Counted from the first letter of the stretch, positions 42,965 to 52,789 are shown. The stretch is 64,000 nt of DNA from Ciceribacter thiooxidans (GCF_014126615.1 NZ_CP059897.1:868001-932000), one strand, 5' to 3'. Program-made: numbers and translations. The notes: generated by a model not told the origin, from the sequence alone.

Positions 42965-44041
42965 TCACCTCACCAACAGCGGTGCGAAATACGGATTCTC
43001 CAGGACCCCGGCAGGCGAAACGGTGTGGTGAGCCACGAAGCCGTTTTCTCCGAGATCGCCGTCGCGCAGGAGGGACAGCAATCCGGCCGCATAGCCTGCC
43101 GCGACCGACGTGATCGCATTGAAGGGACCGAGGGTCGCGCTCGGGCGGAACCTGTAGGACGACGAGGCTTCGAGCTTGCGTGCACCTCTGGCGGAGCGCG
43201 CCGTCAGGAACATCACCAGTTCGTCCTCCTCGACGATCGGCAGGCCGTTGAGGAGAAGCGAGCGCAGCATGTCGCGGCGGGTCCTGAGACCGAGGTCGTC
43301 GAGAAGGAACTGCATGTGATCGAGGTGACCGGGGTAGCGCAGTGTCTTGAAAGTGACGTCACCGACGCCGGCCGCCCGGAACATGGCGAGATCTTTCAGG
43401 CCCCGCGACGTCGTGAAACCTTCATAGGTGACACCGTCGAGGACGACGTGTTCCTTGCCTTCGAGCGGCGCGAGAAGGACATGCTCGCCGTTGCGAAGCG
43501 CCTCGCAGGGCGCCGTGTATTCATCGATCAGGCCGTCGATATCCCAGATCTGCCCGTAACCCAGACGGTTGGTCGGAAAGCGCGGGACCGAGCCGACGCG
43601 GATCGTCAGTTCGCAAACGGGCGCATATCGGGCGAGCAGCCCGCTTGCGATGTTTTCCACGAGGCCCGGCGACACGCCGCAGCCGTTGAGCACGACCCTT
43701 TCACCGGCAAGCGGTTCGAGCGCCTGCCGCGTCTCGGCATGCGGCGGCGAGAAATCGAGGAAATGCGTTTTCGCGGATGCGGCCGCCCGAGCGACCGCCG
43801 GTATCGCTCGCTCCGGCACGGCCGCGACCGTCACGTCGCTCTGCTTCAGCCGGCTTGCCAGCGGTTCGTGAGGCCCCAGGTGATGGAGGCGGGCGGGAAG
43901 GCCCAGCTCCTGCAGTCGGTCGAGCGCCTGCTCTGAGGGATCGACGACATGGATGTCGAAGCCTCCGCTGCTTACGAGGCAGGCAGCCAGCGCCGAGCCG
44001 ATATTGCCGGCGCCGACGATCGTTATCCGGAAGTCGACCAT
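42965..44041 (-). CDS. Saccharopine-dehydrogenase-like NAD(P)-dependent enzyme
   Basis: 358 residues. Rossmann fold with IVGAGNIGSALA (about 7-18), then DFSPPHAETR and NGCGVSPGLVENIA, the pattern of saccharopine/carboxynorspermidine dehydrogenase family proteins. These reduce or oxidise a C-N bond linking two amino acids or an amine and an oxo acid. The gene ends a transporter-enzyme operon; the nearby DapA/DapB-like and flavoenzyme genes suggest a shared amino-acid or opine-like substrate. The actual reaction is unknown. Confidence 0.78.
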   Translation of the reverse strand: MVDFRITIVGAGNIGSALAACLVSSGGFDIHVVDPSEQALDRLQELGLPARLHHLGPHEPLASRLKQSDVTVAAVPERAIPAVARAAASAKTHFLDFSPPHAETRQALEPLAGERVVLNGCGVSPGLVENIASGLLARYAPVCELTIRVGSVPRFPTNRLGYGQIWDIDGLIDEYTAPCEALRNGEHVLLAPLEGKEHVVLDGVTYEGFTTSRGLKDLAMFRAAGVGDVTFKTLRYPGHLDHMQFLLDDLGLRTRRDMLRSLLLNGLPIVEEDELVMFLTARSARGARKLEASSSYRFRPSATLGPFNAITSVAAGYAAGLLSLLRDGDLGENGFVAHHTVSPAGVLENPYFAPLLVR

Positions 44042-44045
44042 CGGA

Positions 44046-44819
44046 TCACCCTCTGAAGCGCGAGACGAACGCCTGCAGGCGCGGGTTCTGCGGGTTGAGG
44101 ATCACATCGTTGGCCGATCCGGATTCTGCGATCACACCCTGGTCGAGGAACAGGACTCGATTGGAAACCTCGGCGGCAAACGCCATTTCGTGGGTGACGA
44201 TCGCCATCGTCATGCCGGCATCCGCCAGCTGGCGGATGACCGTCAGCACCTCGCCGACCAGTTCGGGATCGAGCGCACTGGTCACCTCGTCGAGCAAGAG
44301 AACCTCGGGATCCATGGCAAGGGCCCGGGCAATCGCCACGCGCTGCTTCTGCCCGCCGGACAGATGGCTCGGATAGGCGGCGTGCTTTTCCGCGAGTCCG
44401 ACCTTGGCGAGCAGGTCCATGGCGCGCTCCTCGGCCTCCTTGCGGGGCGTCTTGCAGACCACGATCGGACCTTCCGTGACGTTCTGGAGAACGGTCTTGT
44501 GCGGAAAGAGATTGAAGTGCTGGAAGACCATACCGACGTGGCGGCGGAGCGTGCCGATGCCGATGTCGCCGTCCTTGTCGCGGAACTTCTGACCGACCTT
44601 CTTCTGGCGAAAGCGTATCGTGCCGGCGCTCGGGATCTCCATCATGTTGAGACAGCGGATGAAGGTCGACTTGCCGGAGCCGGAGGGGCCGATCAGGGCC
44701 ACCACTTCGCCACGTCCAAGGCTCAGATCCAGCCCCTTCAGGACTTCGAGAGGGCCGTAGCTCTTGCGTAGCGAGACCGCTTCGATGACCGGTGCGCTTG
44801 TTTCCTTGTTCATACTCAT
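44046..44819 (-). CDS. Amino-acid ABC transporter ATP-binding protein
   Basis: 257 residues, GlnQ/HisP type. Walker A GPSGSGKST (about 41), signature LSGGQKQRVAIARA, and Walker B VLLLDEVTSALD, where Val replaces the usual Pro of DEPTSALD. Between the permease and the saccharopine-dehydrogenase-like gene, in one operon. Confidence 0.92.
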   Translation of the reverse strand: MSMNKETSAPVIEAVSLRKSYGPLEVLKGLDLSLGRGEVVALIGPSGSGKSTFIRCLNMMEIPSAGTIRFRQKKVGQKFRDKDGDIGIGTLRRHVGMVFQHFNLFPHKTVLQNVTEGPIVVCKTPRKEAEERAMDLLAKVGLAEKHAAYPSHLSGGQKQRVAIARALAMDPEVLLLDEVTSALDPELVGEVLTVIRQLADAGMTMAIVTHEMAFAAEVSNRVLFLDQGVIAESGSANDVILNPQNPRLQAFVSRFRG

Positions 44820-44834
44820 GATCGCACCGTTCCC

Positions 44835-45500
44835 TTAGTCGCTTGCCCGGAGGCGTCGTTCGATCCAGTCGGCAGCCTGCGTCAGCGGCAGAAGCATGAC
44901 GATGTAGAGCCCGGCCATGATCGTGTAGGACTCCAGCGGCCGGTAGGTCTGCCCGTTGACGACGGCCGCCATGTAGGCGAGGTCGGCGACGGATATCACG
45001 GAGACCAGCGAGGTGTTCTTGAACTGGATCACCGACTGGTTGATGAAGGAGGGCAGCATGCGCTTGATCGCCTGGGGCAGGATGATGCGCGTCATCGACT
45101 GCCACGGGCTCATGCCGATGGCGGCGGCCGCCTCGCGCTGGCCACGGTCGATCGAGACGATGCCGCCGCGGAAAATCTCGGCGTAGAAGGCGCCGACATA
45201 GAGCGAAAGCGTCAGCATCGCCGCCACGCGGTTGTCAATGGATCCGCCGACCAGCAGCGGGAAGGCATAGTAGAACCAGAGCAACTGGACGAGGAGCGGC
45301 GTGCAGCGGAATATCTCCTGGTAGACCCGCGCCACCGCCTTGAGAACCTTGAAGCGCGACAGGCGCGCCCCGCAGGTGGCGAAGCCGATGATCACGCCGA
45401 AGAAGATCGACCCGAAGGTGTAGAGAACTGTGATCCACAGCCCTTCGAGAAAGAGGTCGTAGTTGAGCCAGACCGAGTGAAAGTCCCAATTGTAGGTCAT
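44835..45500 (-). CDS. Amino-acid ABC transporter permease
   Basis: 221 residues, HisM/GlnP type with five hydrophobic helices and the EAA loop (IDRGQREAAAAIGMSPWQSMTRIILPQA, near residues 120-147). The ATG at 45500 has AGAAGG upstream; a further frame to 45533 has no ribosome site. Only one permease gene is present, so it may act as a homodimer. The likely binding protein is encoded at 52790. Confidence 0.9.
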   Translation of the reverse strand: MTYNWDFHSVWLNYDLFLEGLWITVLYTFGSIFFGVIIGFATCGARLSRFKVLKAVARVYQEIFRCTPLLVQLLWFYYAFPLLVGGSIDNRVAAMLTLSLYVGAFYAEIFRGGIVSIDRGQREAAAAIGMSPWQSMTRIILPQAIKRMLPSFINQSVIQFKNTSLVSVISVADLAYMAAVVNGQTYRPLESYTIMAGLYIVMLLPLTQAADWIERRLRASD

Positions 45501-45672
45501 CTTGGCCTTCTCTCCTGCGTGAATCTCCGCCACCGGCCGATATGGCGGTGGGTGTTACTGGCTCTCATGGTCGTTCCCCATCTTCTTCGTGATCCGGGAC
45601 TGGCGTGGTCCAGCCATGGTTTCATGGTCCTATCTTCCGCGGCGTGCGGCAATGCAAAGCTGCGGCAGGCGC

Positions 45673-46590
45673 TTACCGCATTTCTTGGAAGGCCGCCGCA
45701 GCGGCGCTGTAGCGCCCGAGGATGCCGGTGAGCCGTTCACGGTTGGCGTCGGAAACCGGCACCATCGGCAGGCGCAGCTCCGGACCGGCGAGGTTCGAGA
45801 GGGCGAGTGCCGCCTTGACCGGTCCCGGATTGGACTCGATGAACATGCCTTCCGTGAGCTCGGCGACGATATCGTTGAGCGCCAGCGCGAGGCTGGTGTC
45901 ACCGTTCTCCCATGCCCTCACCATCGCGACCATTTCGCGGGGGGCGACGTTGGCGACGACGCTGGTAACCCCGCAGGCACCGAGAGAAAGGAACGGCAGG
46001 GTGAGCCCGTCATCTCCGGAATGGATGATCAAGTCGTTGCCGCAAGTCCGACGCAGTGCGGTCACGCGGCCCGGATTGCCACCGGCCTCCTTGATCGCGA
46101 CGATGTTGGCGTAGCGTTCCGTCAGCGTTGCACAGGTTTCCGGTGCGATCTCGACGCCGCAGCGGCCGGGAACCGAATAGAGCATGATGGGCAGGCTGGT
46201 CGCCTCGGCCACCGCGCCGTAATGGGCGATCAATCCGGCCTGGGTCGGCTTGTTGTAGTAGGGGGTGACCACCAGCAGCGCATCGGCTCCGGCTGCTTCC
46301 GCCGCCTTCGCCTTTTCGACCGCCTTGCACGTGTTGTTGGCGCCGGCGCCGGCGACCACGAGTGCACGGCCCTTCGCGAGTGCTGCGGTGCGGGCGACGA
46401 GCTCGACGGCCTCCTCGTCCGACAAGGTCGCGGCCTCACCGGTCGTGCCGACGGGGACGAGCCCGGTGACACCGGCCGAAAGCTGCCGTTCGACGAGCGC
46501 GTCGAAGGCGGCGATGTCGACACTCCCGTTCTTGAAGGGGGTGACGAGTGCGGTGAAGACGCCTTTGAAGCGCTGAGCCAAATCCTGCAT
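45673..46590 (-). CDS. DapA-family aldolase/deaminase
   Basis: 305 residues. Dihydrodipicolinate synthase fold with GTTGEAATL, catalytic Tyr in MLYSVPGR and Schiff-base Lys in IVAIKEAGG. Location in a catabolic operon beside DapB-like, ALDH and flavoenzyme genes suggests a degradative role rather than lysine synthesis; members of this family also act on keto-deoxy sugars and pyrroline hydroxy-carboxylates. ATG 46590 has AAAGGA upstream. Confidence 0.85.
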   Translation of the reverse strand: MQDLAQRFKGVFTALVTPFKNGSVDIAAFDALVERQLSAGVTGLVPVGTTGEAATLSDEEAVELVARTAALAKGRALVVAGAGANNTCKAVEKAKAAEAAGADALLVVTPYYNKPTQAGLIAHYGAVAEATSLPIMLYSVPGRCGVEIAPETCATLTERYANIVAIKEAGGNPGRVTALRRTCGNDLIIHSGDDGLTLPFLSLGACGVTSVVANVAPREMVAMVRAWENGDTSLALALNDIVAELTEGMFIESNPGPVKAALALSNLAGPELRLPMVPVSDANRERLTGILGRYSAAAAAFQEMR

Positions 46591-46616
46591 GTGCCTCGAT
46601 CCTTTCCTGTCTCTTG

Positions 46617-47360
46617 TTACCTGGCCAGACTGTCGGCCAGCGTATAGCGCCTGTTGGCGCGTGGTTCCGATATCAGCCACTCGGCTGCTGCAAGTGCACC
46701 TTCCGCGTAAGCCGCAAGGGTGTGGACGCGGTAGGTGAAGGTGACGTCCGCCGAGCCGAGATCGAAGCGAACCTCGTTGACGCCGACGGTATCGCCTTCC
46801 CGATGAACGGAGATCGGCGGTTCGGGGGCGGCAAATCCCATGACCTCACTGCGCGTCGCGTGCAGTTCGCCGGCCAGAAGCCGCGACGTGCCGGAGGGCT
46901 CGCTCTTCTTGCGCGCGTGATAGATCTCGGCGACCGAAGGCTCCGCCGCAGCCATGCGGCGCATGAAATCGACGGCGCCGAGACGAAAGGCTTCGAACCC
47001 GCGCGCGAAATTGGCGCTGATGAGCATCGGCCGATGGGCGGCATAGCCCGCGAGCCTCTCGGCCTCCTCGATGGAAAAGCCCGTCGTGCCGATGACCATC
47101 GGGATCGGTTTTTCGCCGATCTGCTCCTGGAAGGCGAGGCTTGCCGCAGGAGTCGAAAAGTCGATGACGACGTCGCAGTGGCTGTTCATCGCACTGTCGG
47201 CGGCCCGGTATTCGATACTGCCCCCGGCCACCGGCGTTCCGCAGAGCCGGGACGCCGGGGAGACGAGCGCTGCCGCCAGTTGCAGGCCGGGATTGGCGAG
47301 GACGAGCTCCACGAGCCTTGTGCCGACGCGGCCGGACGCCCCGAGAATGCCTACTCTCAT
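46617..47360 (-). CDS. DapB-like dihydrodipicolinate reductase homologue
   Basis: 247 residues. Rossmann fold GILGASGRVGTRLV (about 4-17), DFSTPAAS and GTTGF, then HARKKSEPSGTS in place of the usual H-K-x-D-x-PSGTA, so the substrate site is altered. This suggests a paralogue with a different cyclic imine substrate. ATG 47360 is chosen; TTG 47375 is a longer option that overlaps the next gene. It is 26 bases from the DapA-like gene. Confidence 0.78.
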   Translation of the reverse strand: MRVGILGASGRVGTRLVELVLANPGLQLAAALVSPASRLCGTPVAGGSIEYRAADSAMNSHCDVVIDFSTPAASLAFQEQIGEKPIPMVIGTTGFSIEEAERLAGYAAHRPMLISANFARGFEAFRLGAVDFMRRMAAAEPSVAEIYHARKKSEPSGTSRLLAGELHATRSEVMGFAAPEPPISVHREGDTVGVNEVRFDLGSADVTFTYRVHTLAAYAEGALAAAEWLISEPRANRRYTLADSLAR

Positions 47361-47371
47361 CGTCCCGGCCC

Positions 47372-48766
47372 TCAATCGATCACCACCTTGGGCTCGGACA
47401 TTTCCCGGAGCGCAATGCGGACTCCTTCGCGGCCGAGGCCTGAGCGTTTCACGCCGCCGAACGGCACATGTTCGGCCCGGAAATCCGGTCCTTCGTTGAT
47501 CATTACGCCGCCCACCACGAGGTCGCGAGAGAACTGCTTGATGACGGCGTGGTCGTTGGTAAAGACGCCCGCCTGCAGTCCGTACTCCCCGGCATTGACC
47601 TCCGCGATCGCTTCCGCCGCGTCGCCGAAGGTGCGGATGGCGATGACGGGGCCGAAGGTCTCGTCGGCGATCACCGGCGCGTCGGCAGCGATCTCCGACA
47701 GGACGGTCGGTGCGAACAGCGCCCCGGCATGATTGCCACCGGTCAAGAGCTTGCCACGCTTGCCGGCGATGGTCGCATCGATCCGTTCCTGGACGTTCCT
47801 TGCTGCGACCGCATCGATGAGGGAACCCATATCGGTGTCGTCGAGGGAAGGATCGCCGAATTCGACCGCGTCGACTTCGGCGAGCAGCTTCTCCGTGAAC
47901 GCCCGCTCGATATCGCGGTGGAGATAGAGCTTCTTGACGGCCGCGCAGCTCTGGCCGGCAATTTCGAAACGGTGACCGATCGTGGTGGCGACGGCCTTGT
48001 CGAGGTCCGCGTCCGGCATGACGAAGAGGGGATCATTGCCGCCGAGTTCCATCAGGCAGCGGACGAGGCCGCTTGCGTTCTTCAGCGCCAAGCCCGCCGT
48101 CGGTCCGCCGGTGAAGGAGAGAAGATTGATCGGCGAGCGGGCGAGCGAGAGGGCCACCTCGGCACCGCCGTGGACGACCTGGAAGAGATTGCGGGGCCAG
48201 CCGGCCCTCTCCGCCAGCGAGCAGAGCCTTTCGGCCGTGAGTGGCGCCTTCGGCGAGGGCTTGGCGACGACGGCATTGCCGGCCGCAATCGCCGGGCCGA
48301 GCTTGTGGCAGAGGAGGTTGAGCGGATAGTTGAAGGGCGTTATGGCGGCGACGACGCCGACGGGTTCATAGGTGATCGTCGCAAGCCGGTCGGCTCCGCC
48401 CTCGACGATCGCGCAGTGGAGCGCCTCGCCGTCGAGGAAGGTCGCCGCGTCACCCGAGAGCTTCAGAGTATTCTGGGCACGACGGACTTCATTGCGGGCT
48501 TCGCGGATGGTCTTGCCCATCTCCGACGAGATGATCCGCGCCAGGTCTTCGGCATCTGCCGCAATTTCGGCCGCAAGGGCATTCAGCAGGCTGCGACGAA
48601 GCGCCGGCGTCGAACGCCGGAAGTCCTGCTGGGCGATCTTCGCCCGGGCCACGGCCGCGGCGATCTCGGACGGCGTGCTTTCGGCGACGTCCCCGACGAC
48701 ATTGCCGTTGAACGGGTTCCGGACGGTGATTGTCGAGCCGGCGCTGAGGGTCGCGACTTGGGTCAT
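47372..48766 (-). CDS. NAD(P)-dependent aldehyde dehydrogenase
   Basis: 464 residues. Catalytic Glu in CLMELGGNDP (about 240) and Cys in AGQSCAAVKK (about 274), with FTGGPTAG and the PFGGVKRSGLGREG end. This oxidises an aldehyde (often a semialdehyde from amino-acid catabolism) to the acid. It lies next to the DapB-like gene, with only 11 bases between. Confidence 0.88.
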   Translation of the reverse strand: MTQVATLSAGSTITVRNPFNGNVVGDVAESTPSEIAAAVARAKIAQQDFRRSTPALRRSLLNALAAEIAADAEDLARIISSEMGKTIREARNEVRRAQNTLKLSGDAATFLDGEALHCAIVEGGADRLATITYEPVGVVAAITPFNYPLNLLCHKLGPAIAAGNAVVAKPSPKAPLTAERLCSLAERAGWPRNLFQVVHGGAEVALSLARSPINLLSFTGGPTAGLALKNASGLVRCLMELGGNDPLFVMPDADLDKAVATTIGHRFEIAGQSCAAVKKLYLHRDIERAFTEKLLAEVDAVEFGDPSLDDTDMGSLIDAVAARNVQERIDATIAGKRGKLLTGGNHAGALFAPTVLSEIAADAPVIADETFGPVIAIRTFGDAAEAIAEVNAGEYGLQAGVFTNDHAVIKQFSRDLVVGGVMINEGPDFRAEHVPFGGVKRSGLGREGVRIALREMSEPKVVID

Positions 48767-48779
48767 CTATGGGCCTCTT

Positions 48780-50126
48780 CTAATCTTGCTGTTCGTCTTG
48801 GGGGATCGTCTCGTCGCCGCGCGCGGCGACGATTGCGCCGATCGGCACGGGTCGGATCGGCCAGCGTCGGCCGGTCAGATCCTCGGGGGAGGGGGGCGGC
48901 TGGTCGGGTCCGAGCGCGGCCATCAGCGCGGCGGTGTTGTCGGCGCAGAACCGTCCCTGGCAGGATCCCATGGCGTAGCGACCATTGTGCTTCACCTCGC
49001 GTCCGCTCGGAGCGTCCGGTCCGGCACACAGGCGCCTCAGGTCGCCGACCGTCCGGCTCTCGCAGCGGCAGAGGATTGTCTCGTCGGGCAGGCGCAAAAG
49101 CGGATCCGCGCGGTCGACCGGCTGGAAGAGCCGGCCGAGAACGTCCTGGGCCTGTCGCAGCCTCTTGATCTCGTTTCCGGGCCGGCTGCCACCGCCGGAG
49201 AGCCGCCTGGCGATCTCTCCCGCGGCCCGCCTTCCGTCGGAAATCGCCGCCCTCGCGCCGAGTGCCTCGCGGCAATCTCCGGCGCGCAGTATGACGGGAT
49301 GCGACGCTTCCTCGGTGTGCTCGGCGGGAAGCCCGAATTCGTTGGGCCGGATGCCGTCGTGAAGACCGATGCGATCGACCTCGAAGACACGCTCGCGACC
49401 ACGGCCATCGCGCACGAGGGCGCGCAAACTGTTGTTGCGCCGTTCGATCCCGACGACCGAGGCCGTGCGCATCCAGGGAATGCGGTGGAGATGGACCGTC
49501 CGCAGATAGGCGAGTGCCTCAGTGACGAGGTCCGGATAGGCGCAAAGCCCGACACCTGCCGCAAACCGGCGGAGGGGATCGCCGGCCTCGACGATGGCGG
49601 CGGGTGGATTGCCGAGCTTCGCCATCTGCGCCGCGACCGCGATGAGGAGCGGGCCGTTGCCGGCGAGCAGAACGCGCCCGACAGGCGCCCGACCGGTTTC
49701 CTTCATCATCACCTGAAGGCCGCCCGCCGTCGACACGCCGGCAAGCTGCCAGCCGGGACGGGGCAAGACCTTCTCCACGGCACCGACAGCAAGGATGACG
49801 GCCCGGGCCGCAATTTGCCTGACCTTTCCGGCATGGCGATCTTCAATGAGGACGAGGCCGGTCCCGTCGACACCAACGAAAACCGAGCGATGCCGGACCG
49901 CAATACCGCTTGCGGCAAAGTCATCGGCAAGCGCGTGCCAGCGGCGCTCGGCGCTTGCCGTCTGCCGTACGGGGCTAACCCCTGCGATCGGCTGGCGATA
50001 GATCGCACCACCGATGGTCTCGCGCTGGTCGACGATTTCGACCGAGACGCCGCTGCGGCGGAGTTCGACGGCTGCGGCGAGCCCGGCGGGGCCGGCGCCG
50101 ACGATCAGGACATCGACGTCAGTCAT
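48780..50126 (-). CDS. FAD-dependent oxidoreductase, HcnB/opine-oxidase A-like, with C-terminal [2Fe-2S]
   Basis: 448 residues. N-terminal FAD motif VLIVGAGPAGLAAAVEL, a second nucleotide motif (GRVLLAGNGPLLIAVAA) and a C-terminal Fer2_BFD-like cluster site (ILCRCESRTVGDL, MGSCQGRFCA). With the small Fe-S protein and DAO-like subunit it forms a heterotrimer like hydrogen cyanide synthase, opine oxidase or hydroxyproline dehydrogenase. It overlaps the ferredoxin-like gene by 8 bases. Confidence 0.87.
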   Translation of the reverse strand: MTDVDVLIVGAGPAGLAAAVELRRSGVSVEIVDQRETIGGAIYRQPIAGVSPVRQTASAERRWHALADDFAASGIAVRHRSVFVGVDGTGLVLIEDRHAGKVRQIAARAVILAVGAVEKVLPRPGWQLAGVSTAGGLQVMMKETGRAPVGRVLLAGNGPLLIAVAAQMAKLGNPPAAIVEAGDPLRRFAAGVGLCAYPDLVTEALAYLRTVHLHRIPWMRTASVVGIERRNNSLRALVRDGRGRERVFEVDRIGLHDGIRPNEFGLPAEHTEEASHPVILRAGDCREALGARAAISDGRRAAGEIARRLSGGGSRPGNEIKRLRQAQDVLGRLFQPVDRADPLLRLPDETILCRCESRTVGDLRRLCAGPDAPSGREVKHNGRYAMGSCQGRFCADNTAALMAALGPDQPPPSPEDLTGRRWPIRPVPIGAIVAARGDETIPQDEQQD

Positions 50127-50373
50127 GATGCACCCCTATGCTCTCGACCTTCATTCCAGCGCGCGCGGGTGTCAGGCAGGCCTCGCGTGCGACGCCGTCG
50201 ATGATCGCCAGGCAGCACTGGCAGGCGCCGGTCCCGCAGAAATAGCGTGCCTCGACGTCCAGTGCGTCACGCCCGAGGATCGTGATACCGGCGGCATCGA
50301 GCGCCGCCGCCACGCTTTCGCCCGGACGGAACGGAATCTCCCGGCCCATGAAATCGAAGAGATGCCCGCTCAT
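50119..50373 (-). CDS. (2Fe-2S) subunit of the flavoenzyme complex, HcnA-like
   Basis: 84 residues. A ferredoxin-like fold with the cluster ligands CGTGACQCC and a fourth Cys in REACLTP. It carries electrons between the two flavin subunits. Its ATG overlaps the stop of the DAO-like gene (ATGA), so the three subunits are translated together. Confidence 0.87.
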   Translation of the reverse strand: MSGHLFDFMGREIPFRPGESVAAALDAAGITILGRDALDVEARYFCGTGACQCCLAIIDGVAREACLTPARAGMKVESIGVHHD

Positions 50374-51542
50374 GCAGCTACCTCGATACCGGCAAACCGG
50401 GCGGGATCGAACGCGGCGAGATCGATGGACGGTTCTTCGTCACAGGCGAGCTCGACAACCGCCTTGGCGGCGACTGGACCGAGACAGATGCCGTCGCCTT
50501 CGAAGCCGGTGGTGACGTAGGTATTCTCGAGACCCGGCAGGCGACCGATCAGCGGCAGGCCGTCGACGACGGCGGTGCGCACACCGGCAAAGCTTCGCAG
50601 TAGCCGGACCTCGGCGAGACCGGGAACCAGCGCAACCGCATCCGCGAGAATGCGTGACACCGCGTCGAGGTCGTTGGTGCGATGGTTGTCGGTATCCTCG
50701 CGTGTGCCGCCGATGAGAAACTGCCCTGTGGTCAGCGGATCAATCACCAGACCGATGCCGCGGGCGGGTTTGCCGGCGTCGGCCGTCTTCTGGCTGCCCT
50801 TGCTCAGGAGGTAGCGCCCGGACATGATTGCACCCGGCATGGCGGCATTGAGCTGCGGCGCGCGCTCGGTGACGAGAAGCTGCCCCTTGCGCGGCGCGAA
50901 CGTGTCGCGAAGACCGAGCAGATGTGCCGAGCCGCTTCCGGCCGCGAGGATCACCGCGTCGGCCTTCAGTATGCCCCTGCTGGTTTCCACACCCTCGGCA
51001 CGTCCGCCGGAGACAAGAAGCCTGCGCACGGGCTCGTCGCGCCGGACCGTCATACCGGCAGCCGTCAGCAGCCGATGGACGATCCGGTAGCCGATCGCGT
51101 GACCCTCGCCATGAACCTCGACCGCCATCTCTGTATTGGGCGAGAGCACGGGAAAGCGTCGTGCGGTCTCGGCACGGGAAAGCCTCTCGGTATGCACGCC
51201 GGTGCTCGCCAGAGCATCGGCATGGGCGTGCAGCACCTGCGCCTCCTGCTCCGACGACGCGACGATGAAGGTCGAACGCAGCTTGAAGAGATCGGCAAAC
51301 AGGCCTTCGCCAGCCAGTTCGCGATAGAGCCGGATGCCGCGCAGTGCGGCCTCCATCATCGGACCCGGCCGCTTGCTGGCGACCGAGACTGCACCGTCTG
51401 CGGCCCCGGTTGCCGCGGCGGCGGGAGCGGCTGCCTCGAGCACTTCGACATCCACGCCGCGCCGCGCCAGGAAATAGGCGGCTGCCGCGCCGGATATCCC
51501 CGATCCGATGACGATGGCTGATCTTGGTGGGCGGGACTTCAT
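50370..51542 (-). CDS. D-amino-acid-oxidase-like catalytic subunit, HcnC-like
   Basis: 390 residues. FAD-binding AIVIGSGISGAAAAYFLARRG (about 9-29), DAO fold, and a C-terminal GFEGDGICLGPVAAKAVVELA. It is expected to oxidise an amino or imino acid C-N bond, passing electrons to the other two subunits. The ATG at 51542 is family-normal; a further start at 51575 has no better ribosome site. Divergent from a LysR regulator, 157 bases apart. Confidence 0.85.
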   Translation of the reverse strand: MKSRPPRSAIVIGSGISGAAAAYFLARRGVDVEVLEAAAPAAAATGAADGAVSVASKRPGPMMEAALRGIRLYRELAGEGLFADLFKLRSTFIVASSEQEAQVLHAHADALASTGVHTERLSRAETARRFPVLSPNTEMAVEVHGEGHAIGYRIVHRLLTAAGMTVRRDEPVRRLLVSGGRAEGVETSRGILKADAVILAAGSGSAHLLGLRDTFAPRKGQLLVTERAPQLNAAMPGAIMSGRYLLSKGSQKTADAGKPARGIGLVIDPLTTGQFLIGGTREDTDNHRTNDLDAVSRILADAVALVPGLAEVRLLRSFAGVRTAVVDGLPLIGRLPGLENTYVTTGFEGDGICLGPVAAKAVVELACDEEPSIDLAAFDPARFAGIEVAA

Positions 51543-51699
51543 ATCATTTGACCGAGATTCTTGCGTTCGATACATCTGATATTGGCGAAGTGCGGCCTCT
51601 CCCGTCGATACAAGATGACGGCCTTACCAGTTCACGAAATTTGTATCCGCTGGAAAGAAAAGTCCCCTTATGCCGATCGGGTATAAAAGGGGCCCAGCA

Positions 51700-52629
51700 A
51701 TGGCGAAGATCAGCCTTACACTCATCCAGACCTTCTATCAGGTGGCGCGGCACGGCTCCTTTTCGGGCGCGGCGCGCGAGCTGAATCTCAGCTATCAGTC
51801 GGCGGCAAACCACGTCCGGCGGCTCGAGCAGATCCTTCAGGGCAAGCTCATCGATAGCGAACAGGGGGCGAAGAGGATTTCGCTGACGCCGCGGGGGCGT
51901 GCCCTTTACAATCTCCTCCATCCGGAGCTGGACATTATGCTCGAACGGCTCACCAAGCTGATCGAGAACCAGCGCTCGTCACTTCGCGTGGGCATGCCGC
52001 AGGCCATCTTCTTTTACCTGTTTCCCAAGGTCCTGGCGCGTTTCCGCGAGAGCTTCCCGGAGATGGAATTCGCCATCTACGAGCGCGACACCGTGCTCGC
52101 CGAGCTGGTGAAGAACGGCAGTCTCGATGTCTGCATCTCGGAGCGCTATTTCGGTGATCCGGTGGTGCCGCAACGGCTTCTCGGCAGCTATCGGCTGAGC
52201 CTCGTCTATCCCCGTGCCTGGGGTGAGCCGCCGGCGGCTGAGGACATTCCCGCCTGGACGGAGGGGCGGCCCTTCGTCACCTACGAGCCGGGACAGACAC
52301 TCAGAAACCTTTCGGTCGACTTCCTTGCGCGCGACGGCGTCGCCGTCCAGCCGATCATCTCAACGTCGGGCAGTTCGAGCGTCAAACGCTGCGTGGAGGA
52401 AGGGCTCGGCTTTTCCATCATCCCGTCCTGGTGCATCGGTCCGGAAGACCACACCATCGCGTCGGTCAGGCTGGATACGCTGCCGGAAGTGCGGGTCTAT
52501 TTCGGAAGCGCCAGCTTCCTGCAGAAGCATCCGATGGTTCTGAAGCTCTTCGAGGACTGTCAGCGCGAACTCGTCGGCCCGGTGCTCGACCCGCCGCAAG
52601 GCGGCGACTTTCCCCGAAGCGGCCTTTGA
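51700..52629 (+). CDS. LysR-family transcriptional regulator
   Basis: 309 residues. N-terminal helix-turn-helix (TLIQTFYQVARHGSFSGAARELNLS) and a periplasmic-binding-like effector domain. ATG 51700 follows AAAAGGGG; the further start adds 10 residues. Divergent from the flavoenzyme operon and upstream of the binding-protein gene, so it likely regulates both. Confidence 0.88.
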   Translation: MAKISLTLIQTFYQVARHGSFSGAARELNLSYQSAANHVRRLEQILQGKLIDSEQGAKRISLTPRGRALYNLLHPELDIMLERLTKLIENQRSSLRVGMPQAIFFYLFPKVLARFRESFPEMEFAIYERDTVLAELVKNGSLDVCISERYFGDPVVPQRLLGSYRLSLVYPRAWGEPPAAEDIPAWTEGRPFVTYEPGQTLRNLSVDFLARDGVAVQPIISTSGSSSVKRCVEEGLGFSIIPSWCIGPEDHTIASVRLDTLPEVRVYFGSASFLQKHPMVLKLFEDCQRELVGPVLDPPQGGDFPRSGL

Positions 52630-52789
52630 GCGACAACATACAAAAATGCCGATAAGTGACTCCGGTTCTCTAGCATTGTGCCGCTTCCGTTCGGCGATAC
52701 GCTGTCCATGGCCGCGATTGCTCCTACGGAAATGGACGGATGCGAGGCGGGTAGACAATCGATCTCGGGGAACAAGGGAGAACCTTACC

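Noticed and set aside
42840..43936. Plus-strand frames opposite the saccharopine-dehydrogenase-like gene
   Set aside because: Shadow frames rich in Arg, Gly and Asp without domains; the minus-strand gene has a clear Rossmann motif.
47468..50204. Two long plus-strand frames opposite the ALDH and flavoenzyme genes
   Set aside because: Antisense shadows; the minus-strand products have complete family motifs and overlapping operon structure.
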